Positions 1 to 6,985 of a stretch of DNA of 11,616 nt are shown here, one piece after another; the stretch's first letter is position 1, and every line of letters begins with the position of its first letter. The position numbers and the translations under genes are program-made. The DNA is taken from assembly GCA_029858245.1 (NCBI GenBank), contig JAOUFL010000051.1, positions 1 to 11,616 on the forward strand, in the 5' to 3' direction. The notes beneath the pieces are model-generated. The model was not told where the DNA came from. It did no database searches and worked only from the letters and a program-made list of their open reading frames with translations. The stretch comes from Candidatus Zixiibacteriota bacterium (GTDB lineage: Bacteria; Zixibacteria; MSB-5A5; RBG-16-43-9).

Positions 1-1484
1 CCTGATACCGGATCAGGTGTGTCCACACCAGGATTGTCATACACCCAGCCTGCCCAGCGGGCATTGGTGGCAAAATCACTGAAATCTAACTTGTTATAAT
101 AAACCGTCGGATTGTTCGCATCTATCCTGTTATCCTGCGTGTGAAAATTCTCTCCCGCTATATACCCCACGGTCACCTTATGCGAATCCCCCGGTGATAG
201 CGTCAGGATCGGTCCAAAGGAAAATAAATAACGGGTATCGTAGCCATCTGCCATATCTCCACAGAATGTCGCCTCCGGCGGCTTTATCCAGCCCTCGGCG
301 CTCTTATCTGTACACGAATAAATCTGGTCATAATCCCACTCCTGATTCGACATTATAAAATATTTCAACTTGTCTCCGCAGGGTGTCCCCTTACCTCCCT
401 CACACCATATCCCGTAATTCTTTATCCATAAATCCCAGTTGCTCTGCAAATGCGGTCCCCAGTCTAAATTCACTGGGTCATTCCCCTCTGACATCCACCA
501 GTTGAAGGAAATGTCTTCTGTGGGGGCTCGCACTACACGCACTCCTGTTACGCCGGTTACACTCCTGGGTCCCGGTACTCCCTTAACCAGATCACCATCG
601 TTGTCTGCTATCCAGGCTACGTTTATCGTGTCCTGATACTGCAGCGTATCTGCCCATAATGCCGATGGATATGTGGTACGATAACCTGATATATCATCAA
701 ATGAACCCGGTGCTCCTTTACTTGTATGATAGACATCTGCATCTATGTAAAAACCCAGCCAGATGTTACGGACATCCTTTGTCCCTATGTTCCTTACGGT
801 GAAATCTATCAAAGCAAAATCCTCCGCATAATCATAACTCCAGCTGTAACTGCGCTGCTCTACCTGAATCCCGATGGGTTTATGCGGCCTCCGGTCATAA
901 TCATCCTGATTAACTCCTATTGTCGCTGTATCTGAATATATTGCGATTATATCCTGCTCCGATACTGCTCCTGCTGTATCCGGATCAGGACAGCAGGGAG
1001 TGGTTGGTCTTATAGTTTTCTCCTTTATACAACCACCCTGCCCCTCCGTCCCTGGATACATCTCGTAAACCCCTAACCAGCCATCTGCTCCCACACTAAC
1101 CAGGGTCTCGCCCTCTACTACCGCACCTATCCACAAGGCTCCCTGAAACAGGTAATCTAAATCTGTGCCGCAGGGATAATGAAAGGACTCGGCACTGGGA
1201 ATCTCTCCTGAACAGGTAGGCATAAAACATCCACCCTCTGATTCCGGTAGACCTCCGGCTTGACTTCCTATGAATCCCCAGTTAGTCAGGGTGAAGCAGT
1301 ATTTGGCTACGCGGTGAGTACGCTGCTGAACACAGGGGTCATCTAAGGGCTTAAGAAGAGAAGTCATCCCTGATGTTGATTCCATCTCCTTGGTGCGACC
1401 AAAACATAATGGCAAATTTAAAAACATAATAAATAATACTGTTAATATTGCTCCAGTAAATATAAACTTAAACGCTTTAATCAT
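1..1484 (-). CDS. Large exported protein, N-terminal part (3' end beyond window)
   Basis: An uninterrupted reading frame runs from an ATG at 1484 to the left edge, giving 494 full codons without a stop, so the gene continues outside the window. The start has a good ribosome site (AAAGGAG, 6 bases before the ATG). Residues 1-29 form a signal sequence: two lysines, a long hydrophobic stretch, then a likely cleavage near CFG-RT. The mature part is rich in Asp, Gly, Tyr and Trp and has spaced cysteines (for example CFMPTC and a Cys-Cys pair near residue 167), as expected of an extracytoplasmic protein. A segment near residues 210-250 (SYDYAEDFALIDFTVRNIG) reads as a beta-strand region about relations between moving parts of a surface protein and is common, from memory, in big secreted proteins of FCB-related candidate phyla, which often end in a sorting or FlgD-like domain. 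That end cannot be seen here. I do not recognise an enzymatic function. Confidence 0.85.
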   Translation of the reverse strand, partial: MIKAFKFIFTGAILTVLFIMFLNLPLCFGRTKEMESTSGMTSLLKPLDDPCVQQRTHRVAKYCFTLTNWGFIGSQAGGLPESEGGCFMPTCSGEIPSAESFHYPCGTDLDYLFQGALWIGAVVEGETLVSVGADGWLGVYEMYPGTEGQGGCIKEKTIRPTTPCCPDPDTAGAVSEQDIIAIYSDTATIGVNQDDYDRRPHKPIGIQVEQRSYSWSYDYAEDFALIDFTVRNIGTKDVRNIWLGFYIDADVYHTSKGAPGSFDDISGYRTTYPSALWADTLQYQDTINVAWIADNDGDLVKGVPGPRSVTGVTGVRVVRAPTEDISFNWWMSEGNDPVNLDWGPHLQSNWDLWIKNYGIWCEGGKGTPCGDKLKYFIMSNQEWDYDQIYSCTDKSAEGWIKPPEATFCGDMADGYDTRYLFSFGPILTLSPGDSHKVTVGYIAGENFHTQDNRIDANNPTVYYNKLDFSDFATNARWAGWVYDNPGVDTPDPVS

Positions 1485-1738
1485 TACTTGCTCCTTTCAA
1501 TTTATATTATGAGCATATCCTGAATATCACCATAATTGTAACTCTATCGCTTAACAATTAAATAAAAATAAATATTTAAGCAAATAAAATATTTAAAAAT
1601 ATACCCATATTATCATTATATAGACAAAATACCTGCCAGGTTTTTAAAACACTTAAAAATACACTTATCCTTAACTCTATGGGAGAAAAGGAATAAGAAT
1701 AATATCTGGACTATAGTAACTGAAAGAAAAACGATAAC

Positions 1739-1751
1739 CGCAAATTTTGCG
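1739..1751. repeat. 13-base palindrome CGCAAATTTTGCG
   Basis: Six-base arms CGCAAA and TTTGCG surround a single central T. The symmetry and position, about 255 bases upstream of the exported-protein start, fit a binding site for a dimeric regulator, but no second copy of the whole site was found in the window and the assignment is speculative. It could also be chance in AT-rich DNA. Confidence 0.35.
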
Positions 1752-1800
1752 TATCTTATTAAGTTTATATTGGATAAGTTCTAACAATTAAATCACTTAT

Positions 1801-1848
1801 AAAAAAATCTGCCGCAATAAAATCTGCGCTTAATTAAGTAAAATTGCG
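1801..1848 (-). terminator. Weak terminator candidate after hybB
   Basis: On the minus strand, 6-base arms CGCAAT (1843-1848) and ATTGCG (1813-1818) enclose a loop that itself contains the palindrome CTTAATTAAG (1829-1838). A short GGCAGA stretch and seven T follow (1801-1807). It lies about 65-110 bases after the hybB stop. The stem is short and AT-rich, so termination is only possible, not shown. Confidence 0.3.
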
Positions 1849-1911
1849 TCTTTTCAGCTGAAGTCTATCAGGTTTTTAATTTTTTAAGTTTATTTTTTAA
1901 TCAAATGAAAT

Positions 1912-3087
1912 TTATCTACTTTTAATTATAGGTACCTCTTTTGAATTAGTGATAGTCTTTGCTGGCTTTGAATCTGATTCTGCATGTTCGAAAATCGGTA
2001 AGTAGCGCACCGCTAAGGAAAAAACAAAAAACCCGGTTGCCACAATGGCTAATGTTATGGATATCTCCATCCAGGATGGAAAATAGGAAACACCTGCAGA
2101 GGCTTCCATCCCGGTTACTGCAATATTAAGTCTATTTAATAAAAATCCTGCTATGGTAAATATGGAAGCATAATAAAGGCCTCTTTCAGAAAGCCTTACC
2201 CGTTTGATAGCTAAAAGTACTATTGGTGCGATTATTCCTATAATCGCTTCTAACCAGAAAAGATAGGTCTCGGATCTGTTTATGAAAATATTAGACCAAA
2301 CTCCACGTCCGGAGAAATCCTGAATCTTAAGAATAGCATACACTACTAAAGTGACCAGCATTACTCTGCCCAGGTCTGCCAGAAGGTCCATTCTCAGACG
2401 ATGCCCAAATGCTCTATAACTTAAATGTGATTCGAAAATCACCATAGCACAGCCTACTGCTACGGCAGACAAAAAGAATAAGAATGGTATTATAGATGAA
2501 TACCAGAAAGGGTAGAGCTTCTCTGGCATTATAAGATAAAGTGACCCTAAAGAGGACTGATGCAATGTAGAAAGGATCACTCCGGCAATAACCAGAGGAA
2601 TGATGACTTTACCTACCCATTTTTTCGGTGTGCCCCAGCCTAAACTCTCAAAAATTATGGGACTGAACTCTAAAGCCAGAACTGTGGTGTAGAGCATCAC
2701 GCACCAGCCAACTTCGAAAAGAACCGAATGTGGATTCCAGTATATTAAAAGATGCCAGATTCTCCACGGTTGACCTAAATCGAACAAAAGTGCAAAGATA
2801 ACCAGAAGATATCCCAGGAAAGCTGTTAGGATTGTTGGCCTTAAGATCGGATAGAACCTTTTAATATGAAATACATAGATAATGGCAGCTATGGTAAATC
2901 CCCCGGCAGCCAAACCAACGCCACACAAAATATCAAAACCTATCCATAACCCCCAGGGAAACTGGTCACTCAAGTTGGTAGAGGCTCCCAACCCCTTAGT
3001 GAAACGAATCACTGCGGCAATAATTCCCAAAATCCAGATTATAACCAGGACTACTTTCCAGAAGGTAATTTTAAATGGCAATCTCAT
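1912..3087 (-). CDS. hybB: HybB-like membrane subunit (NrfD/PsrC family)
   Basis: Integral membrane protein of 391 residues with about ten predicted transmembrane helices, close to the usual HybB length. In this family the protein sits in the cytoplasmic membrane, binds (mena)quinone and exchanges electrons with a four-cluster ferredoxin partner. Recognisable HybB stretches are FPWGLWIGFD (residues 43-52), a Pro-rich turn with RPTILTAFLGY (83-93), NPHSVLFEVGWC (118-129), LALEFSPIIFESLGW (137-151), HQSSLGSL (176-183) and a late YFPSWMEI. These match E. coli HybB, as I remember it, over most of the length. The ATG is preceded by GGAG and lies 24 bases after the hybA stop, so the two are co-transcribed. 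No hydrogenase or other catalytic subunit is adjacent, so the electron donor or acceptor is unknown; an NrfD-type subunit of another complex is the main alternative. Confidence 0.88.
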   Translation of the reverse strand: MRLPFKITFWKVVLVIIWILGIIAAVIRFTKGLGASTNLSDQFPWGLWIGFDILCGVGLAAGGFTIAAIIYVFHIKRFYPILRPTILTAFLGYLLVIFALLFDLGQPWRIWHLLIYWNPHSVLFEVGWCVMLYTTVLALEFSPIIFESLGWGTPKKWVGKVIIPLVIAGVILSTLHQSSLGSLYLIMPEKLYPFWYSSIIPFLFFLSAVAVGCAMVIFESHLSYRAFGHRLRMDLLADLGRVMLVTLVVYAILKIQDFSGRGVWSNIFINRSETYLFWLEAIIGIIAPIVLLAIKRVRLSERGLYYASIFTIAGFLLNRLNIAVTGMEASAGVSYFPSWMEISITLAIVATGFFVFSLAVRYLPIFEHAESDSKPAKTITNSKEVPIIKSR

Positions 3088-3111
3088 TTTAAACTCCGTT
3101 TTTTTGTTTTT

Positions 3112-3882
3112 TTAATTTTTATCTTCAGATGAATCCCTGTTCTTAGACTTATTGTATTCTGATAACTCCATCCTTCGATTGATAATCCAGTAAATTCCGT
3201 ACAGAAAAACCCCACTCACCACCACATAATTGGGAATTTTTGACATGATCTCCCAGGTTAAATCAGACAGGGGCTTCTCTATCAGATCAGCCCTGAAGCC
3301 AAATTTCTCAAAGGGAATGCTGGATATTATCAGAACCGAAGTTCCCCCAACTTCCTTTTCACCATAAATGTGATTAATGTATTGACCCGGATTTTCCTGT
3401 ATCCTTTTTCGTGCCTCTGCCAATAGTTCTTCTCTATCACCGAAATAGGTAGCACCCGTAGGACAGGCTTCCGCACATGCAGTTATTTTACCTTCTTTTT
3501 GTCTTTGTGCACACATCGTGCATTTTTTAACCAATGGTTTGTTACTCTTCCACTCATAAGCCGGGACGTCGAAGGGGCAGGCCTGGATACAATAGCGGCA
3601 GCCAATGCATTTCTTGTCGTGGTATATAACCGGTCCTTCAGGTGTTTTTTCAAAAGCCTTTACCGGACAGACGGAGGCGCAGGTGGGCTCATTACAGTGC
3701 ATACACAGCTTACGGTAAAACACCCCATCTGTTTCTTTCACCACTGTATAGTTTGTGGCAGAAAGGTCCTCTTCTACTTTTTCAGTCTCCGGAAGTTTAT
3801 TGGCTTCCTTGCAGGCATAGTAACAAGCCATACACCCTATGCATTTGGTTACATCTATTAAAAGGGCTTTGGGCTTTGTCAT
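3112..3882 (-). CDS. hybA: HybA-like ferredoxin with four [4Fe-4S] motifs and a C-terminal membrane helix
   Basis: Electron-transfer subunit of 256 residues. Sixteen cysteines fall in four cluster sets: 14/17/20/24, 60/63/68/72, 92/95/98/102 and 121/124/136/140, the DmsB/HybA pattern expected to hold four [4Fe-4S] clusters. The region around residues 171-192 (HIYGEKEVGGTSVLI, then a Pro-Phe turn) matches the HybA-specific segment. Residues about 218-236 form a single hydrophobic helix that would anchor the protein. Unlike E. coli HybA it has no Tat signal: it starts directly with MTKPKALLIDVTKC. Translocation would therefore need a Tat-bearing partner, or the clusters face the cytoplasm. The start has a strong site (AAGGAG). 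It is the first gene of a two-gene unit with hybB and has its own promoter. The family is sure; the physiological partner is not. Confidence 0.85.
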   Translation of the reverse strand: MTKPKALLIDVTKCIGCMACYYACKEANKLPETEKVEEDLSATNYTVVKETDGVFYRKLCMHCNEPTCASVCPVKAFEKTPEGPVIYHDKKCIGCRYCIQACPFDVPAYEWKSNKPLVKKCTMCAQRQKEGKITACAEACPTGATYFGDREELLAEARKRIQENPGQYINHIYGEKEVGGTSVLIISSIPFEKFGFRADLIEKPLSDLTWEIMSKIPNYVVVSGVFLYGIYWIINRRMELSEYNKSKNRDSSEDKN

Positions 3883-3918
3883 ATCATTGCTCCTTTTTTA
3901 TTTTTTTACACTTGGTGA

Positions 3919-3947
3919 AGCATAACAAAAAAATGTTAAAAAGGCAA
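3919..3947 (-). promoter_or_regulatory. Sigma-70-type promoter for hybAB
   Basis: On the minus strand there is a -35 box TTGCCT (3942-3947), a 17-base spacer and a -10 box TATGCT (3919-3924) preceded by TG at the extended -10 position. Each hexamer matches the consensus at four of six bases. Transcription would begin near 3912, about 30 bases before the hybA ATG. The -35 box lies inside the 3' arm of the upstream terminator hairpin. Confidence 0.55.
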
Positions 3948-3974
3948 CCTCTCTTTATCAGTTGAGATGCCTTT
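3938..3974 (-). terminator. Rho-independent terminator candidate after the response-regulator pair
   Basis: Read on the minus strand, AAAGGCA followed by TCTC pairs with GAGA and TGCCTTT, with a three-base bulge (GGT) and a 10-base loop. The 3' arm runs straight into further T residues (TTTTT, then AACA and seven T). It lies 40 bases after the stop of the 174-residue response regulator and just before the hybA promoter, so it would separate the two transcription units. Confidence 0.55.
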
Positions 3975-4013
3975 ATAACCAGTAATATCCACTAAAAATT
4001 TGAGGTTTTTAAC

Positions 4014-4538
4014 TCATCCATGCTCCAGGATTAGATCGCTCGAAACAGTTTTATTCCTTTCTAAAACTCTATTCATGGCCTCGGATAGCTCCTCCGGGGT
4101 AAAAGGTTTTGGAACATAATCAGATATCCCGGTCCTCATAGCTTTAATTGACGATTCGACAGAAGGATAGCCCGTGATCATAATTACCTCGATTTTGGGA
4201 TTTTCCTGTTTTACTCTTTTGGCTATCTCAAGACCATCCATTCCTTCCATCTTCCAATCAGCAATCACCACATCAAATCCATTCCCTTTAACTTTGCTTA
4301 ATGCTTCCTCTCCTGTCAATGCTGTATCTACCTTGTACCCTTTCTGGGTCAGAATCTTTTTGCAGCTGCTGCATATGATGTTTTCATCATCCACAACTAA
4401 TACATTGGGTACAGGCTTAACCGCCGGTTCAACAAAAGAAGTTAACTCTACAGTTTCTTTTATCGCTTTACCCTTTCTTAGCAGGCTATCAATTACAATC
4501 GCTGCTATGAAAGTTACTGCTACAAATATGGCTACCAT
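4014..4538 (-). CDS. Membrane-anchored response regulator: N-terminal helix plus receiver domain
   Basis: Protein of 174 residues. Residues 1-20 are a strongly hydrophobic helix followed by a basic stretch (RKGKAIK), which should anchor it with the rest in the cytoplasm. After a linker, residues 45-162 form a CheY-type receiver with the acidic pair D50/D51, phospho-acceptor D94 (in ADWKMEGMDG), T122 in MITGYPSVESS and K144 in KPFTPEEL. There is no DNA-binding or enzymatic output domain. A likely role is a phosphate-switched membrane protein that touches a membrane partner, or a phosphate sink. The ribosome site is AGGAGG, and the gene follows the 224-residue regulator by 59 bases with no clear promoter between, so both are probably one transcript from the sigma-54 promoter. 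The receiver closely resembles that of its neighbour, suggesting duplication. The function is inferred, the domain make-up is clear. Confidence 0.85.
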   Translation of the reverse strand: MVAIFVAVTFIAAIVIDSLLRKGKAIKETVELTSFVEPAVKPVPNVLVVDDENIICSSCKKILTQKGYKVDTALTGEEALSKVKGNGFDVVIADWKMEGMDGLEIAKRVKQENPKIEVIMITGYPSVESSIKAMRTGISDYVPKPFTPEELSEAMNRVLERNKTVSSDLILEHG

Positions 4539-4597
4539 TTTAACTCCTCCTCTTTGATGCCATTAATGTTCTTTTTGTCAACATTTTGTAATAATCC

Positions 4598-5272
4598 TTA
4601 TTTTACAGATTTTTTACCGAATAAAGCTTTGAAAATCCCCGCGATTATAGTCACCAATCCTACGGGTAAAAGAGCTATAAAGAAAAGTCTCGAAAAAACC
4701 GCACTCCATAAAAACTTGGGAACTGAAAGAATGGCATTACCCAATCTTTTTGTGCCTGAAATGGCAAAGGTCTCCGGAATATATTCCCCTTCAATTACCA
4801 AATCTTTTTTAAATTCTTCTTTATTATCTTCTCCGGAAATAATCTTTCTCACTTCAGCTTGTATTGGAGATTCAGCAACTGGTTCCACCCGTTTAGATTT
4901 AATTGAGCTTTCTAATGCTTTGATTATAACATCCTTGAGCTCCTCGGGCGTAAAAGGCTTGGAAACATAATCAGAAACTCCTAACTTCATCGCTTTTACA
5001 GCAGATTCTACTGAAGGATAACCTGTTATCATCACAACAATTATATCAGGATGGTTCTTTTTGATAATTCTTAACACTTCCAAACCATCTATCTCGGGAA
5101 GTTTCCAGTCTACTAAAACCGCGTCGTATTTATCTTCTTCAATTTTCTTTAAACCTTCCCTTCCATTCATTGCCCCCTTAACCTCAAAACCTTCCTGATT
5201 TAATATCCTTCGGCAGCTATCTAAGACGATTGGCTCATCGTCTATCACCAGTATGTTCTTTCTATTCTTCAT
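4598..5272 (-). CDS. Response regulator with receiver domain and C-terminal membrane helix
   Basis: Protein of 224 residues. The receiver domain (about 5-122) has D11/D12, phospho-acceptor D55 (VDWKLPEIDG), T83 in MITGYPSVESA and K105 in KPFTPEEL. A charged linker of about 60 residues follows, then a hydrophobic segment around 187-217 ending in the basic tail FGKKSVK, predicted to insert in the cytoplasmic membrane. No DNA-binding domain is present. The receiver is strikingly like that of the next gene (same DWK after the phospho-site, same ITGYPSVES and KPFTPEEL blocks), yet the membrane anchor is at the opposite end. The start is set by AGGAGG eight bases upstream. A near-consensus sigma-54 promoter lies 53 bases upstream, so expression is probably driven by the enhancer-binding protein encoded next door. 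Its output is unknown. Confidence 0.85.
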   Translation of the reverse strand: MKNRKNILVIDDEPIVLDSCRRILNQEGFEVKGAMNGREGLKKIEEDKYDAVLVDWKLPEIDGLEVLRIIKKNHPDIIVVMITGYPSVESAVKAMKLGVSDYVSKPFTPEELKDVIIKALESSIKSKRVEPVAESPIQAEVRKIISGEDNKEEFKKDLVIEGEYIPETFAISGTKRLGNAILSVPKFLWSAVFSRLFFIALLPVGLVTIIAGIFKALFGKKSVK

Positions 5273-5324
5273 TTTAGCTACCTCCTCTTATAAAGAGTTT
5301 GTTACTTTTTTCACAAGGAATAAA

Positions 5325-5341
5325 CGCAAACAGAGTGCCAA
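5325..5341 (-). promoter_or_regulatory. Sigma-54 (-24/-12) promoter upstream of the response-regulator pair
   Basis: The minus strand reads TTGGCACTCTGTTTGC: a complete TGGCAC -24 element and a TTGC -12 element, with exactly ten bases between the invariant GG (5338-5339) and GC (5326-5327). This is the arrangement required by RpoN. Transcription would start near 5314, leaving a leader of about 40 bases that contains the AGGAGG site. A sigma-54 activator gene lies immediately upstream on the same strand. Confidence 0.82.
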
Positions 5342-5355
5342 AAAAATATTCAATT

Positions 5356-5372
5356 TTACCAATTAAAGGTAA
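5356..5372. promoter_or_regulatory. Dyad TTACC-N7-GGTAA upstream of the sigma-54 promoter
   Basis: A symmetric TTACC (5356-5360) and GGTAA (5368-5372) spaced by seven bases is centred about 50 bases before the predicted start site. A second, looser pair ATTTCA (5381-5386) and TGAAAT (5401-5406) lies just beyond, centred near -80. Either could bind the adjacent enhancer-binding protein, but the DNA is AT-rich and this is inference. Confidence 0.35.
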
Positions 5373-5472
5373 TCTCTTATATTTCAATAAGTTAAATATA
5401 TGAAATGGATTGATTTTTGTGGAAGGTTAAAGATATATAATGCAGGATGTATATTATTTCTATTCAAACTAC

Positions 5473-5513
5473 AGTTATAAGTTCTTGTTCTACAACAAAA
5501 AGCGCTGATAACT
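5473..5513. repeat. Imperfect inverted repeat after the sigma-54 activator gene
   Basis: Outer arms AGTTAT (5473-5478) and ATAACT (5508-5513) and inner arms TTGTT and AACAA frame a four-base loop, with an unpaired internal section. It lies 35-75 bases after the activator's stop and could slow transcription or bind protein. It lacks a T-run on the minus strand, so it is not a typical terminator. Confidence 0.3.
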
Positions 5514-5547
5514 TCATGTATAAAATAATTTCAGGTGTATAATAATA

Positions 5548-6954
5548 TTATTCATTATTCTCTTTAATACTTATATTATATTTTCTCATTAAAGCTTGAA
5601 AGTTTGTCCTTTGCATCCCAACCTCCTTGGCAGATCTGGTAACATTCCAATCATTCCGGTTTAAAGACTCAAGCACAAACATTTTCTCTATATTCTCAAC
5701 AGCACTCTCACGCAGATATTTTTTCAATTTTTTAAGCTCTTCAGAACTTTTAGGGGTTTGGGTGTCAATTTCTGCACCCTTTCCTATAATAGAAGCTGGA
5801 AGGTATTCTGAGACAATGGATTGGCTCTCAGCCATAACCACAGCTCTCTCTATAATATTTTCTAACTGTCTTACGTTACCCGGCCACCCATAACTTATAA
5901 GCTTGTTCATTGCCTCAACAGAGATGCTTTTTATATCTTTGTCCATTTCTTTGGTGAATTTCTTAAGAAAATGATAAGCCAGAATCGGAATATCATCCTT
6001 TCTTTCTTTTAAAGGGGGAACAGTTACCGATACTACATTTAATCTATAGTAGAGATCCTCTCTGAATCTCTTCTCTTTAACCAGGCTCTCCAGATTTTTA
6101 TTTGTAGCTACAATAAAACGTAAATCCACTTTTTTCGGTTGAACCCCTCCAACAGGAAGGAACTCCTGTTCCTGAATAACTCTTAATAGCTTACCCTGGA
6201 TAATAGCATTAATATCCCCAATCTCATCCAGAAAGACTGAGCCACCATTCGCTACCTCAAAAATACCGGGTTTAGTAACAAATGCGCCGGTAAATGACCC
6301 CTTTACATGACCAAAAAGCTCGCTTTCTAAAAGGTCCTGTGATAAGACGCTGCAATCCACCGGGAAAAAAGGTTTATTTTTTCTCAGGCTGTTGAAATGA
6401 ACTGCTCGAGCAACTAACTCCTTACCGGTTCCGCTCTCTCCGTAAATCAATACCGTGCTGTCTGTGGGAGCTACCTTGCGAATAAATTTGAAAACCTCCT
6501 GCATCTTTGGGCTATTACCAACTATATTGTCGAAGGAATACTTAGCCTCTAATTCTTTACGCAGGTAGATATTCTCAAAAATCAGTTTTTTTTTATCCAG
6601 GGCTTTCTCCACTACCACAATGAGCTCTTCAGGAGTGAATGGTTTGGGAATATAATCCAGGGCACCCATCTTCATAGCCTGGACTGCAGTCTGGACAGTA
6701 GAATATCCGGTGATTATTATAACAATCATCTCCGGGTCTTTCTCCCTGATCTTCGCTAATAGCTCCATACCATCCATACCTGGCATCTTCAGATCAGTGA
6801 TTACCATATCGAATGATTCCTGACTGAGCTTCTCTAAAGCCTCCTGCCCTGAAAGAGCTGATTCAACCTCGAACCCCTCGGGCAAAAGTATTCTCTGCAC
6901 ACTTTTACAGACCACCAGCTCATCATCTACAACCAGGATCTTACTTTTTGTCAT
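5548..6954 (-). CDS. NtrC-family sigma-54 enhancer-binding response regulator
   Basis: Transcription activator of 468 residues with the classic three parts. The receiver (about 4-120) has D10/D11, phospho-site D54 (TDLKMPGMDG), T82 and K104 in KPFTPEEL. The AAA+ domain (about 141-380) has Walker A GESGTGKE near 172, the sigma-54-contacting loop written GSFTGA near 219 instead of the usual GAFTGA, Walker B VFLDEIGD near 240, an arginine-rich FREDLYYRL segment and WPGNVRQLEN near 357. A Fis-type helix-turn-helix ends the protein (about 421-462). It would bind an enhancer, contact RNA polymerase with RpoN and drive open-complex formation when phosphorylated. It follows the heme-containing kinase by 31 bases and is surely its partner. 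A sigma-54 promoter lies downstream, before the next genes. The specific NtrC subgroup cannot be named. The GGAG just before the ATG is too close for ideal spacing; another AAGGAG lies 14 bases away. Confidence 0.92.
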   Translation of the reverse strand: MTKSKILVVDDELVVCKSVQRILLPEGFEVESALSGQEALEKLSQESFDMVITDLKMPGMDGMELLAKIREKDPEMIVIIITGYSTVQTAVQAMKMGALDYIPKPFTPEELIVVVEKALDKKKLIFENIYLRKELEAKYSFDNIVGNSPKMQEVFKFIRKVAPTDSTVLIYGESGTGKELVARAVHFNSLRKNKPFFPVDCSVLSQDLLESELFGHVKGSFTGAFVTKPGIFEVANGGSVFLDEIGDINAIIQGKLLRVIQEQEFLPVGGVQPKKVDLRFIVATNKNLESLVKEKRFREDLYYRLNVVSVTVPPLKERKDDIPILAYHFLKKFTKEMDKDIKSISVEAMNKLISYGWPGNVRQLENIIERAVVMAESQSIVSEYLPASIIGKGAEIDTQTPKSSEELKKLKKYLRESAVENIEKMFVLESLNRNDWNVTRSAKEVGMQRTNFQALMRKYNISIKENNE

Positions 6955-6985
6955 CTCCTGTCTTTAATCTCCTTTCTCTGATCTA

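Larger units (their letters stand above)
1485..1911. other. AT-rich intergenic region
   Basis: This 427-base gap separates the exported-protein gene from hybB, both on the minus strand. I see no credible reading frame. On the minus strand there is a perfect TATAAT at 1615-1620 without a matching -35 box, which would leave a leader of about 125 bases before the gene at 1484. There are also a 13-base palindrome at 1739-1751, a 10-base palindrome TTCAGCTGAA at 1853-1862 and a weak terminator-like structure at 1801-1848. Confidence 0.6.

Noticed and set aside
439..935. Two short plus-strand frames (439-636 and 726-935)
   Set aside because: Both lie opposite the long open frame of the exported-protein gene, lack ribosome sites and have no recognisable protein character.
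1623..1640. Second sigma-54 promoter upstream of the exported-protein gene
   Set aside because: The minus strand has TGGCAG and a correctly spaced TTGT, but the invariant GC of the -12 element is GT, and it sits 140 bases upstream in AT-rich DNA; too weak to call.
3499..4970. Several plus-strand frames of 107-138 codons
   Set aside because: They are antisense shadows of hybA and the two receiver genes, whose domain content and ribosome sites are clear.
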